5,671 nt of DNA from an uncultured Chlorobiota bacterium (GTDB lineage Bacteria > Bacteroidota > Kapaibacteriia > OLB7): contig CAMLOB010000300.1 of NCBI GenBank assembly GCA_946481475.1, positions 1 to 5,671 on the forward strand, given 5' to 3'. The notes below the pieces were generated by a model. It ran no database searches, was not told where the DNA came from, and saw nothing but the letters and a program-made list of their open reading frames with translations. Shown piece after piece: positions 1 through 5,671 of the stretch (position 1 is its first letter; each line of letters opens with the position of its first letter). The position numbers and the translations under genes are program-made.

Positions 1-2
1 CC

Positions 3-227
3 GCAATCGAATTTTCTCTCTCATCGCCGTCACATGTGCGCATAGAGATTGTCGATGCACTCGGCAGATCGGTATGGCAGCGGGATGAGGGAATGAGAGA
101 TGTGGGCGAGCAGAGGGTGAGAATCGATGGCCAAGGGTTCATCCCGGGTGTCTATTACTACCGTATTGAGGCGGCCTCCGGAGAACGGAAAGATGTCCTG
201 AGCGGACAGTTGCAGGTACTTCAATAA
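3..227 (+). CDS. C-terminal fragment of a secreted protein with a T9SS-like sorting domain (5' end outside window)
   Basis: The frame is open from the left edge and stops at TAA 225-227, giving 74 residues. It matches the usual pattern of the Bacteroidota type IX secretion C-terminal domain (type A, related to the FlgD Ig-like fold). A short strand IEFSL is followed by HVRIEIVDALGRSV, then a turn with GEQRVRIDG, then the hallmark FIPGVYYYRIEA hairpin and a final strand VLSGQLQVLQ. In this family the domain sits at the extreme C-terminus of exported proteins. It directs them through the T9SS outer-membrane channel and is then usually removed as the protein is anchored or released. The cargo domain is upstream and cannot be seen. 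A GTG at 36 is in frame but lies inside the domain, so it is not a real start. The end lacks the basic residues often found at the tip of type A domains. The next gene begins 36 bp later in the same frame. The alternative is a FlgD-type Ig domain with no sorting role. Confidence 0.82.
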   Translation, partial: AIEFSLSSPSHVRIEIVDALGRSVWQRDEGMRDVGEQRVRIDGQGFIPGVYYYRIEAASGERKDVLSGQLQVLQ

Positions 228-263
228 AAGTTAACGCTCGGTGGCTTTAAACGGAACATACTG

Positions 264-335
264 ATGCGTTCGGTCTACTCTATATCCCTCTGTATCATGG
301 CGATGCTTCCCGGCATCTCCCTGATCTCTTCTGCG
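264..335 (+). other. Signal peptide of the 253-residue exported protein
   Basis: The 24 codons encode a short positively charged start (M-R), a hydrophobic core (VYSISLCIMAMLPGISLI) and a small-residue cleavage site S-S-A before Gln25-Asp26. Cys10 lies within the hydrophobic core, too close to the N-terminus for a lipoprotein lipobox. Confidence 0.8.
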
Positions 336-1025
336 CAGGACCGGGATGCGGAGTGCCGGAATGCACTCCGCTCCGCCCTGCAACTGCGGAATGCTCTGCC
401 CGATTCCGGTCATGCGCTCTATCGTGCGATGACCATTACCACCGTACAGGTTTCTCTTCAACCGGATCCGGATCAAACCGGAGACCGGACGTATGATACG
501 GTCTCGACGGAAGTCGAAACGATTGAAGCCGACAACCTGCAGATCGTTCGTTCCGATTCAACCGAGATGTGGGCCGATAACGAGCGTATGGTGGTGCTCG
601 ACAGACCGGGCCGGACCCTCCGCACGTTCAACTTGCGGAGTCATCGAAAGACCGTTGCCGGTCAGCGTCGACTGAACGCCGCCTTCCCCGATTCCCTGGC
701 CGAACATGCCGAGCGTCTCGACTGCCGACGGCTGGAGGGAGGAGAGGCAAAACATCAGGAGATCACGTTTGATGTCGTCCCGCACATGCAACCATTCTAT
801 AACGCCCGACGGATCAGCATGACCCTTCGGGAAGATGGGGAGATCGTTCGGTTCTCGCTCCTGCATCCGGCAGGCTCGCCGACGATCTCAACGGAATACC
901 GTGTCGACCGGATCGACCGGGAATATGTCCCGCCGGACTCGGGCGGTTCGGTCTCCGATCATTTCTTCCGGAGTGACGGAACACCAAAGAACGAGTTCAG
1001 CGGATTTCGCGTTGTCAGCAGGTAA
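264..1025 (+). CDS. Exported protein of unknown function, possibly with a LolA/LolB-like fold
   Basis: This gene encodes 253 residues from ATG 264 to TAA 1023-1025. An in-frame stop at 249-251 lies five codons upstream, so ATG 264 is the first possible start, and it also opens the signal peptide. Residues 1-24 form a Sec signal peptide (R2, hydrophobic 4-21, S-S-A at 22-24, then Gln25). There is no lipobox, so the mature protein is probably soluble in the periplasm or secreted. The rest looks beta-rich, with alternating strands near 55-66, 82-95, 107-124, 165-173, 183-200 and 208-215. Two cysteines (31 and 154) could pair. The strand-turn pattern ADNERMVVLDRPGRTLRTF, and the ending where YRVDRIDREYVPPD leads into a hydrophilic tail, recall LolA-like carriers that bind lipidated proteins in the periplasm. 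This is a pattern impression, not a family match. No strong ribosome-binding site is visible. It sits between a T9SS-type gene and a giant RHS-type gene, so an accessory role in surface-protein export is a guess. Confidence 0.85.
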   Translation: MRSVYSISLCIMAMLPGISLISSAQDRDAECRNALRSALQLRNALPDSGHALYRAMTITTVQVSLQPDPDQTGDRTYDTVSTEVETIEADNLQIVRSDSTEMWADNERMVVLDRPGRTLRTFNLRSHRKTVAGQRRLNAAFPDSLAEHAERLDCRRLEGGEAKHQEITFDVVPHMQPFYNARRISMTLREDGEIVRFSLLHPAGSPTISTEYRVDRIDREYVPPDSGGSVSDHFFRSDGTPKNEFSGFRVVSR

Positions 1026-1086
1026 CGCAGCGGATGAACGAAGACCGGTATCCGATTACCGATGGAGGACGCAGCGGCTGAGCGAA
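1025..1086. repeat. 18-bp imperfect direct repeat in the gap before the giant gene
   Basis: The copy at 1025-1042 reads ACGCAGCGGATGAACGAA and the copy at 1069-1086 reads ACGCAGCGGCTGAGCGAA. They agree at 16 of 18 positions. The first copy begins at the last base of the preceding stop codon, and the second ends 33 bp before the ATG at 1120. The 44-bp offset is not a multiple of three, so the repeat is not a duplicated peptide in a shared frame. It is close to four helical turns, which would suit a protein binding two sites on the same face of the DNA. The sequence between the copies is not repeated. It contains only a weak 5-bp hairpin (CGGTA 1046-1050 with TACCG 1057-1061). A regulatory role is inferred; a relic of a small duplication is the alternative. 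Confidence 0.6.
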
Positions 1087-1119
1087 TTCACAACCAATCA
1101 ATCCTGACCGACTGAGACT

Positions 1120-1206
1120 ATGGCGACCCCTCTACACACATTTCGACAAGCTGCTCTTCTCGGGCTTGTATTTCTCCTGCTGATCCCCGGGAGTCCTCTT
1201 CGCGCG
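1120..1206 (+). other. Signal peptide of the giant protein
   Basis: Residues 1-29 have a short N-region with R9, a strongly hydrophobic core (AALLGLVFLLLIPG, 11-24) and a cleavage site L-R-A before Gln30. There is no lipobox cysteine, so this is Sec export without lipid anchoring. The Ala|Gln junction matches the signal peptide of the upstream gene and is common in Bacteroidota. Confidence 0.85.
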
Positions 1207-4200
1207 CAGAAGACCGGTACGCCGGATCATACTCCGGTTTCCACCGATGGAGGCGGAGCGGAACCCTTTGTCCCCTCGCTCGAGTATGTGGAGGATGCGA
1301 CAAGCGTAACGCTCAACCACAGTGACCTGAACGTCACGCCGGGAACGCAGATCGATTCGGTTGTCAGGTCGGCTACGCTCGGCTCGAACTTCTGCAACGA
1401 TCTCTCCATTCATTCCGGAACGTTCCGGGTGTCGCTTGATCTGGGAGAGGACTATAACTATGATATCACCCCATTTTCCGTCTCGGTCTCTCTCAAGATT
1501 GAGGGGTACGATAACGGAACTTCAAGTATTGTCCTCACGCATGATCCGGTCTCGCTTGCCATCGATCAGGACGCACCGGAGCAAACCTATTTCCTGGACT
1601 ACACAGGGAGCGATCTGACCAATCACAACCTGACGGATGCCTACAGGATTACGGTCAACAGCTACTCGGTCAGCGGAAGCGTTACCGGTGGTGTCAGGGT
1701 GATCGTCGGATACGAAGACGAGTTCTCCATCGATCCGGTCCGTTCCTCTCCCGACGAAAATATCCCTATCATCGAACTGGATACCTTTGCCACCGGAAAA
1801 CTTGTCACGGCAAACCCTGTGGAGTTTTCATGGCATGTCGATCTCGGTTGCGATGATGTCTTCCCGGCCTATCAGCTCCAGATCCTGCGCCTTTTCAACA
1901 TCGACACGGCGTATCAGAACGACTGGGCGAACGTCAAGGCTGTCGTCAACTGGGATGAGGCCGTGACGATCGATGTTGCCGGTGATCAGGAGGGGGAGAC
2001 GAGCAAACAACTGACGCTTGCCCACGGAACCGGATGGTATCTCTGGCGCGTTCGCCCCATCGGAAGTCTCTATCCGAGAGGGAGTGGTGACTCACGAAAC
2101 CGGGGCGTCTGGTCCGATGCCCCTGCCGACGGTGATATTATCGAATATGTCGGGATCAGCGACTCGAATGCCGGGGATTACGCCTTCTGGTACCGGCAGT
2201 TTGAAGATTCGATCTCCTGGGTCTACAGCCGCGGATTCACCGAGGATGTGGATGGATCGGGATATCGGATTGCCGAGGGGATGGTCTTTGTCACCCCTCA
2301 GGGACGTCCCGTTCAGTCTCAGTTGCGGAGTGCGGAGAACCGGAATTACCTTGCCGGAAATTCCGTGGTGGACTTTGAGGGGAAAGCCACGTTGAGAGCG
2401 CTCCCCGCCCCCCTCGGTGACAGTACCGAAGGCTTCCATTTCCGAAAGGGACTTCTGACCAACAACGGTGATCCGTACACCGCCGGGAATTTTGACGACG
2501 ATGCAAAGCTCGCCGATCCGGATCCGATTGACGGCGGCGGCATCACCGAATACTTCGACGGCACCGGTTTCTACAGCGGCGGCATCGTTCCAAATGCGGA
2601 TGATTATCCCTATGGCCGGACGCTCACGTTGACCGATGGATCGGGACGTCCTCGCGAGGTCGGAGGGAGTGGGGAGACCTATCGCATCGGGGGTGGGACA
2701 GGGGGACAGTCACGTACCACAAAGGTCTACTATGCAAGCGCTTCGGATAAGGAACTGGTTCGCCTCTTCGGCAACGAGGCTCCGGCCGACTCTACCGTCT
2801 ACAAGGTGATGGTGACCGGACCGAACAAGGTCACCTCGGTCAGTTGGATTCAGGGAGGACGACCAATCGCGACGGCGTTGCAGACCGATCAGGGGGATAC
2901 GTTGCTTCTGGATCTGGATCAATCCACCGAATCCCGACTGAACGGAACGATCGCCGACACGCTTCGCGCAAACCGGACAAGGGGGCAATACGGCTTCAGC
3001 ACGAACAAACGCTACGCCTTCACCGACACGACCGACATCACGCTCCGTTATCAGCTCACGCCCGATTCTCTTATCGCCGGCGCACTCTGCATCGACACCT
3101 GTCTGACGTGTGATTACCGGGTGCTCCTCTATGTGCACGATATTGAACGTCCGGACAGTACGCTGGTGTTCGAGTACAACCTCGGAGCCGATCCATGTGG
3201 TGAGGGGGGATCGATCGATACGGCGATTGCGCTGACGCTCCCACCCGGCACATATCTTTTCGAGCGGCGCATGGAGTTCGGAACGGTCGATCCGGCAACG
3301 ATCACCTCGACGACGCCGTACGGCATAACCTATGCCGAGCAGTTCCGGAACGTTGTGGCGCAGACAATCCGCGATTCCATTCTGGCAACCGATACGATCG
3401 CCCAGATCCTGACCTACCTCGCCTCAAACGACCTGGCCGGATTGTACGAGGAATATCTCGGCCTCAATCTCGATTCGCTCGAAACGTACGGGACCTATAC
3501 CGTCTACACCGAGTGTTGCGAGGTGACCTTCCCGATTATCGACCCGGACTGCGGGTTCAATCCCTGTCGCGACTCCGTCCCCAGCTTCGAAGCCTACCTG
3601 CTGGAGAAGTGGGGGCCGGAATATGATTCATCTCTCTATACCTATTTCCGGTTCGATGGGACCGACAGCATCTACACGTATGAGGGAAGGCCGCCCCACC
3701 CGTTCGACTCGCTGATCGCCAACATGCTGGCCGACACCAACGCGAGCGGCGAATTCCTCTACGACTGCAAGGAACTCTGGTCCATCTGGGTCGGGCTTGT
3801 CGATTCGTACGATGTCCTGCACAGGAATCCGGACGACACATCAGAATTCAATCCGGATTTCGATCTGTTGAATCTGTTCATTAACGCTGCCGGGACGCAC
3901 TACATCGATACTTCCCAGACTCCTTACAATGCCGACAACGGTTATCTCCTCTGGGCACATCGTTATGTTCGGGGTGATGTGCTTGCCAACGACAGTTGTG
4001 TGGCCCGGACCGGATATGATCCCGGATGGCACGGTGATATCGATTCATCGCTCCGATGGGAGACGATCTACAACTGCTGGATCAGCGAGAACCGCCAGAA
4101 CCGGAATTCCCGTTTGAAGCAGGTGGGAAAAAATTGCGACCTGACCGATGTCTTCAACGGCGTTGGAGGAAATCCCCACTGGTTCCTCGACTTTACCGAT

Positions 4201-5671
4201 GAAGAGCGTGCCGACTCCTGTCTGGTCTTCACTGCCCGTCAGGCCGAGGAGGATTGCCGGGATATCTGTGAGTCCCGACGGATGGAGTTTACCTACCGGA
4301 TTCTGAACGCCTATCAGGAGGCGGGCGATCCGATCTCGATAGAAGAGGCCCTCTGCAAGGTTCAGGAACTGATCGATACCTGTCTCGGCGATTGTCATCT
4401 GACGGTCTACGGTTCGAACCCGATCGACAGTGTCGGCTCTCCTGCCGAGTGGGAGGGGATGACGCGAGTCCGTGAGGGAGTCCTTGATATCGTCAAACCG
4501 CTGGAGGATGGAGGGAACAAGTACTGCGACAGCGGCTACACGCTCTACGAAGGGTATCGGATCATCTTCGAAGATCTCCTGATCAAATACCTGAATACAC
4601 GTCTTGCGCACCGACGCCAGTACAACGGCAATGCCTTCTGGAACATCAAGGAGGAAGTCCGTCCCTGGGCACCCGACACCATCCTTTCGGACATCACGGA
4701 TTCTCTTGTCTGGGTTCCCTCCTATGATGTCGACGTCGATGCCCGGTTCGAGATGCGGGACAGTTGCGAGTTGTGGTACGTGACCGATACGATATGGCAT
4801 GAAGGGACCTCACACCCGATGGTCGTTGCGCTCAATCTCTTTCTGGACAGCTACTGGGGGATGGAGGTCGATTCCTCCGTTGCCGCGAAAACCGGGACAA
4901 CCGACCTGTGGTTCGATGGAAGCCGCGTGCGCCTGCGTGAGTATGATCCGCAGACCAATTCGATGGAGATCTTCGAACGGTTCCTGCAGGATTCGGTCAG
5001 TTGCGTCAACGGCGAGATGATGCCGGTTTCGATCGACGATTACATCGATTTTACCTTCCAGTACGAGCGGGCACTGTTCTACGATAACGAGGCGTTCGGC
5101 CGCATCAGCGGGATGTTCCAGATGTATCTGGACGCAGCCGTCCTGGATGAAGTCGTGCTTCAGTCCGCCTCCCATCCACAGGACTTCAACGGGGACAGTT
5201 CGGCATTTGATCTCCTCCACTACGGAGCGTCGGATTCGTCCGGAACGGGAACCTTCCTGGCCTACCGGGCACTGGGACAAAACTCCGATCCTCTGGCCGA
5301 TCAGACCCCCGGGACAACATACATTATCGGTGACTTCGACGAACTCGATGAGTTCCTCAACGAAAGCTATACCTATCGCATCGGACGGTTCAGCATCAAC
5401 GATGAGGGGTATCTCATCTACCTGGACAAAATGATGGATCCCTCCGCTGTCCCCGACACGTTCAGGGTGTTCAGTCTTCGGTTCTACGGCGTTCCGACAA
5501 AGAAACTGGGAGACGATGTCTGCGGCCGATGGCTCTGTCCGGATATCTGCTGGAAGTGGGCCGAAGCGCCGGAGCCGGACTGGTCGAACGTCGATACGCT
5601 CCGTGTTCCACCATGCGAGGAGACCGCAGCAAGGCGTATCCGTGGCGCCATTGACCGGAGCATCACCGAGT
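1120..5671 (+). CDS. Giant secreted RHS/YD-repeat-type protein, N-terminal 1517 residues (3' end outside window)
   Basis: One frame stays open from ATG 1120 to the window edge. An in-frame TGA at 1105-1107 and the absence of any other start codon before 1120 fix the start, which also opens a signal peptide (1-29, cleavage LRA|Q). Segments in order: about 48-210, beta-strand-rich, sandwich-like; about 213-340, fibronectin-III-like, with EFSWHVDLGCDD, AYQLQILRLFN and GWYLWRVRPIG; about 365-590, a conserved module of Bacteroidota RHS-associated giants, with GEGMVFVTPQGRPVQSQ-like, ATLRALPAPLG, GRTLTLTDGSGRPREVGGSG and ELVRLFGNEAP motifs; 600-710, beta-rich with QLTPDSL and C-x3-C-x2-C at 657-664; about 790-1500, Cys-rich, Asp/Ser-rich spacer. 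Such proteins usually run to several thousand residues, with an RHS shell core and a variable C-terminal tip; neither is reached here. Known RHS cores encapsulate a cargo or toxin. For this protein a role in contact-dependent antagonism, adhesion or gliding surface display is inference. Family assignment rests on remembered patterns. Confidence 0.85.
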   Translation, partial: MATPLHTFRQAALLGLVFLLLIPGSPLRAQKTGTPDHTPVSTDGGGAEPFVPSLEYVEDATSVTLNHSDLNVTPGTQIDSVVRSATLGSNFCNDLSIHSGTFRVSLDLGEDYNYDITPFSVSVSLKIEGYDNGTSSIVLTHDPVSLAIDQDAPEQTYFLDYTGSDLTNHNLTDAYRITVNSYSVSGSVTGGVRVIVGYEDEFSIDPVRSSPDENIPIIELDTFATGKLVTANPVEFSWHVDLGCDDVFPAYQLQILRLFNIDTAYQNDWANVKAVVNWDEAVTIDVAGDQEGETSKQLTLAHGTGWYLWRVRPIGSLYPRGSGDSRNRGVWSDAPADGDIIEYVGISDSNAGDYAFWYRQFEDSISWVYSRGFTEDVDGSGYRIAEGMVFVTPQGRPVQSQLRSAENRNYLAGNSVVDFEGKATLRALPAPLGDSTEGFHFRKGLLTNNGDPYTAGNFDDDAKLADPDPIDGGGITEYFDGTGFYSGGIVPNADDYPYGRTLTLTDGSGRPREVGGSGETYRIGGGTGGQSRTTKVYYASASDKELVRLFGNEAPADSTVYKVMVTGPNKVTSVSWIQGGRPIATALQTDQGDTLLLDLDQSTESRLNGTIADTLRANRTRGQYGFSTNKRYAFTDTTDITLRYQLTPDSLIAGALCIDTCLTCDYRVLLYVHDIERPDSTLVFEYNLGADPCGEGGSIDTAIALTLPPGTYLFERRMEFGTVDPATITSTTPYGITYAEQFRNVVAQTIRDSILATDTIAQILTYLASNDLAGLYEEYLGLNLDSLETYGTYTVYTECCEVTFPIIDPDCGFNPCRDSVPSFEAYLLEKWGPEYDSSLYTYFRFDGTDSIYTYEGRPPHPFDSLIANMLADTNASGEFLYDCKELWSIWVGLVDSYDVLHRNPDDTSEFNPDFDLLNLFINAAGTHYIDTSQTPYNADNGYLLWAHRYVRGDVLANDSCVARTGYDPGWHGDIDSSLRWETIYNCWISENRQNRNSRLKQVGKNCDLTDVFNGVGGNPHWFLDFTDEERADSCLVFTARQAEEDCRDICESRRMEFTYRILNAYQEAGDPISIEEALCKVQELIDTCLGDCHLTVYGSNPIDSVGSPAEWEGMTRVREGVLDIVKPLEDGGNKYCDSGYTLYEGYRIIFEDLLIKYLNTRLAHRRQYNGNAFWNIKEEVRPWAPDTILSDITDSLVWVPSYDVDVDARFEMRDSCELWYVTDTIWHEGTSHPMVVALNLFLDSYWGMEVDSSVAAKTGTTDLWFDGSRVRLREYDPQTNSMEIFERFLQDSVSCVNGEMMPVSIDDYIDFTFQYERALFYDNEAFGRISGMFQMYLDAAVLDEVVLQSASHPQDFNGDSSAFDLLHYGASDSSGTGTFLAYRALGQNSDPLADQTPGTTYIIGDFDELDEFLNESYTYRIGRFSINDEGYLIYLDKMMDPSAVPDTFRVFSLRFYGVPTKKLGDDVCGRWLCPDICWKWAEAPEPDWSNVDTLRVPPCEETAARRIRGAIDRSITE
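1756..2136 (+). other. Fibronectin-III-like region within the giant protein (residues about 213-339)
   Basis: The stretch opens with NIPIIELDTF and contains NPVEFSWHVDLG, AYQLQILRLFN and a closing GWYLWRVRPIG. This order is typical of Ig/FN3-type sandwiches: a Trp in the B strand, a Tyr-x-Leu-x-Ile in the C strand and a Tyr/Trp-x-Trp-Arg-Val in the F strand. It ends with RGVWSDAPADG, a linker usual in such domains. In relatives this segment precedes the RHS-associated module and probably works as an extracellular spacer. No catalytic residues are visible. Confidence 0.6.
2212..2880 (+). other. Conserved RHS-associated N-terminal module (residues about 365-587)
   Basis: This is the most recognisable part of the giant protein. 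In order it contains ISWVYSRGFTEDVDGSGYR, a GMVFVTPQGRPVQSQ segment ('which parts have been replaced' type YD-like hairpin), FEGKATLRALPAPLG, a Gly/Asp-rich loop around 455-490, YPYGRTLTLTDGSGRPREVG, ETYRIGGGTGGQ, VYYASASDKELVRLFGNEAP, and a final YKVMVTGPNKVTSVSWIQGG followed by RPIATALQ. From memory, the same succession (a 'bGRvk..GGvG..h.iG' loop, then a Tyr-Tyr-rich strand, 'eLdRlFGnEaP', then 'dPNGqvsvsY.d..GrviATal') occurs in very large Bacteroidota proteins annotated as RHS-repeat-associated. The hairpins resemble single YD-type repeats. Function is unknown. Confidence 0.7.
2665..2705 (+). other. G-run cluster, possible G-quadruplex, within the giant gene
   Basis: Five runs of three or more G occur on the coding strand: 2665-2667, 2671-2674, 2689-2693, 2695-2697 and 2701-2705. 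The last three are separated by loops of 1 and 3 bases; one longer loop of 14 bases separates them from the first two. The codons specify a Gly-rich linker (GGSGETYRIGGGTGGQ), which may explain the composition without any structural role. Seen directly as sequence; folding is inference. Confidence 0.35.
3088..5616 (+). other. Cys-rich spacer of the giant protein (residues 657-1499)
   Basis: Of 27 cysteines in the visible 1517 residues, 25 lie between residues 657 and 1499. Many are in close sets: C657-x3-C661-x2-C664; C799-C800 then C811-x4-C816; C1046-x3-C1050; C1088-x3-C1092; C1468-x4-C1473-x3-C1477. The segment between 1028 and 1110 looks helical (EERADSCLVFTARQAEEDC, CESRRMEFTYRILNAYQEA, ALCKVQELIDTCLGDC). 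The stretches around 1030-1092 recall the corresponding region of other Bacteroidota RHS giants (pattern C-x3-C-E-S-R-R-x-x-F). In a secreted protein these cysteines most likely form disulfides that stiffen the region; metal binding by the C-x3-C-x2-C set cannot be excluded. Confidence 0.65.

Noticed and set aside
228..263. Promoter between the first two genes
   Set aside because: The 36 bp show no Bacteroidota-type -33 TTTG with -7 TAnnTTTG spacing and no sigma-70-like pair. Read-through from the upstream gene is simpler.
1046..1061. Possible terminator hairpin in the gap (CGGTA with TACCG)
   Set aside because: A five-base stem with a six-base loop and no following T-run is too weak for an intrinsic terminator.
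835..1107. Forward frame of 90 codons overlapping the end of the 253-residue gene and running into the gap
   Set aside because: Most of it overlaps the real gene in another frame. The translation is Arg/Ser-rich and shows no domain. It would place a second protein over the direct repeat, which has a non-triplet offset.
2532..2586. Short GGCGGC(GGC)ATC repeats
   Set aside because: Two nearby copies encode Gly-Gly(-Gly)-Ile in a Gly-rich loop. Too short and too composition-driven to call a repeat element.
2710..3138. Minus-strand reading frame of 142 codons
   Set aside because: Antisense to the RHS-associated and beta-rich parts of the giant protein, whose forward translation is clearly protein-like. 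No independent support.
4045..4800. Long minus-strand reading frame (251 codons) opposite the giant gene
   Set aside because: It lies wholly inside the continuous forward frame. Its I/V/D-rich translation mirrors the GAT/ATC/GTC codon bias of the forward strand. It has no signal peptide, motif or plausible start context.
4810..5280. Minus-strand reading frame of 156 codons
   Set aside because: Same explanation: it is antisense to the giant gene and arises from the rarity of forward codons that would give reverse-strand stops. No recognisable domain.

Overview
The window looks like chromosome of a moderately GC-rich bacterium of the Bacteroidota/Chlorobiota (FCB) kind. Three things point there. 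The first gene ends in a type IX secretion (T9SS)-like C-terminal sorting domain. The other two proteins carry signal peptides that end in Ala followed by Gln. None of the starts has a convincing Shine-Dalgarno sequence, which is common in this group. The species cannot be named from the sequence, and a less-studied FCB lineage with above-average GC is as likely as a classical Bacteroidota.

Layout, all on the + strand. (1) Positions 3-227 are the last 74 codons of a secreted protein that begins upstream. (2) After a 36-bp gap, 264-1025 encodes a 253-residue exported protein with a predicted beta-rich body that vaguely resembles the LolA/LolB-type lipoprotein-carrier fold. (3) After a 94-bp gap, 1120-5671 is one uninterrupted reading frame that runs off the right edge. 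It gives at least 1517 residues and makes up about 80 percent of the window. From remembered family patterns, it is the N-terminal part of a giant secreted RHS/YD-repeat-type protein of the Bacteroidota. The segments in order are a signal peptide, a beta-sandwich region, a fibronectin-III-like region, a characteristic Gly-rich 'pre-RHS' module, and a long Cys-rich spacer. The RHS core and any variable C-terminal (possibly toxin) tip would lie downstream, so the window does not show whether this is a toxin.

The three genes are co-directional and closely spaced, so they could form a surface-protein operon: a T9SS-type secreted protein, a small periplasmic partner and a giant RHS-type surface protein. 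The joint role is an inference. The gap before the giant gene holds an 18-bp imperfect direct repeat (16 of 18 identical, 44-bp spacing) that is not explained by coding and may be regulatory. No RNA genes, insertion sequences, CRISPR arrays, riboswitches or convincing terminators were seen.
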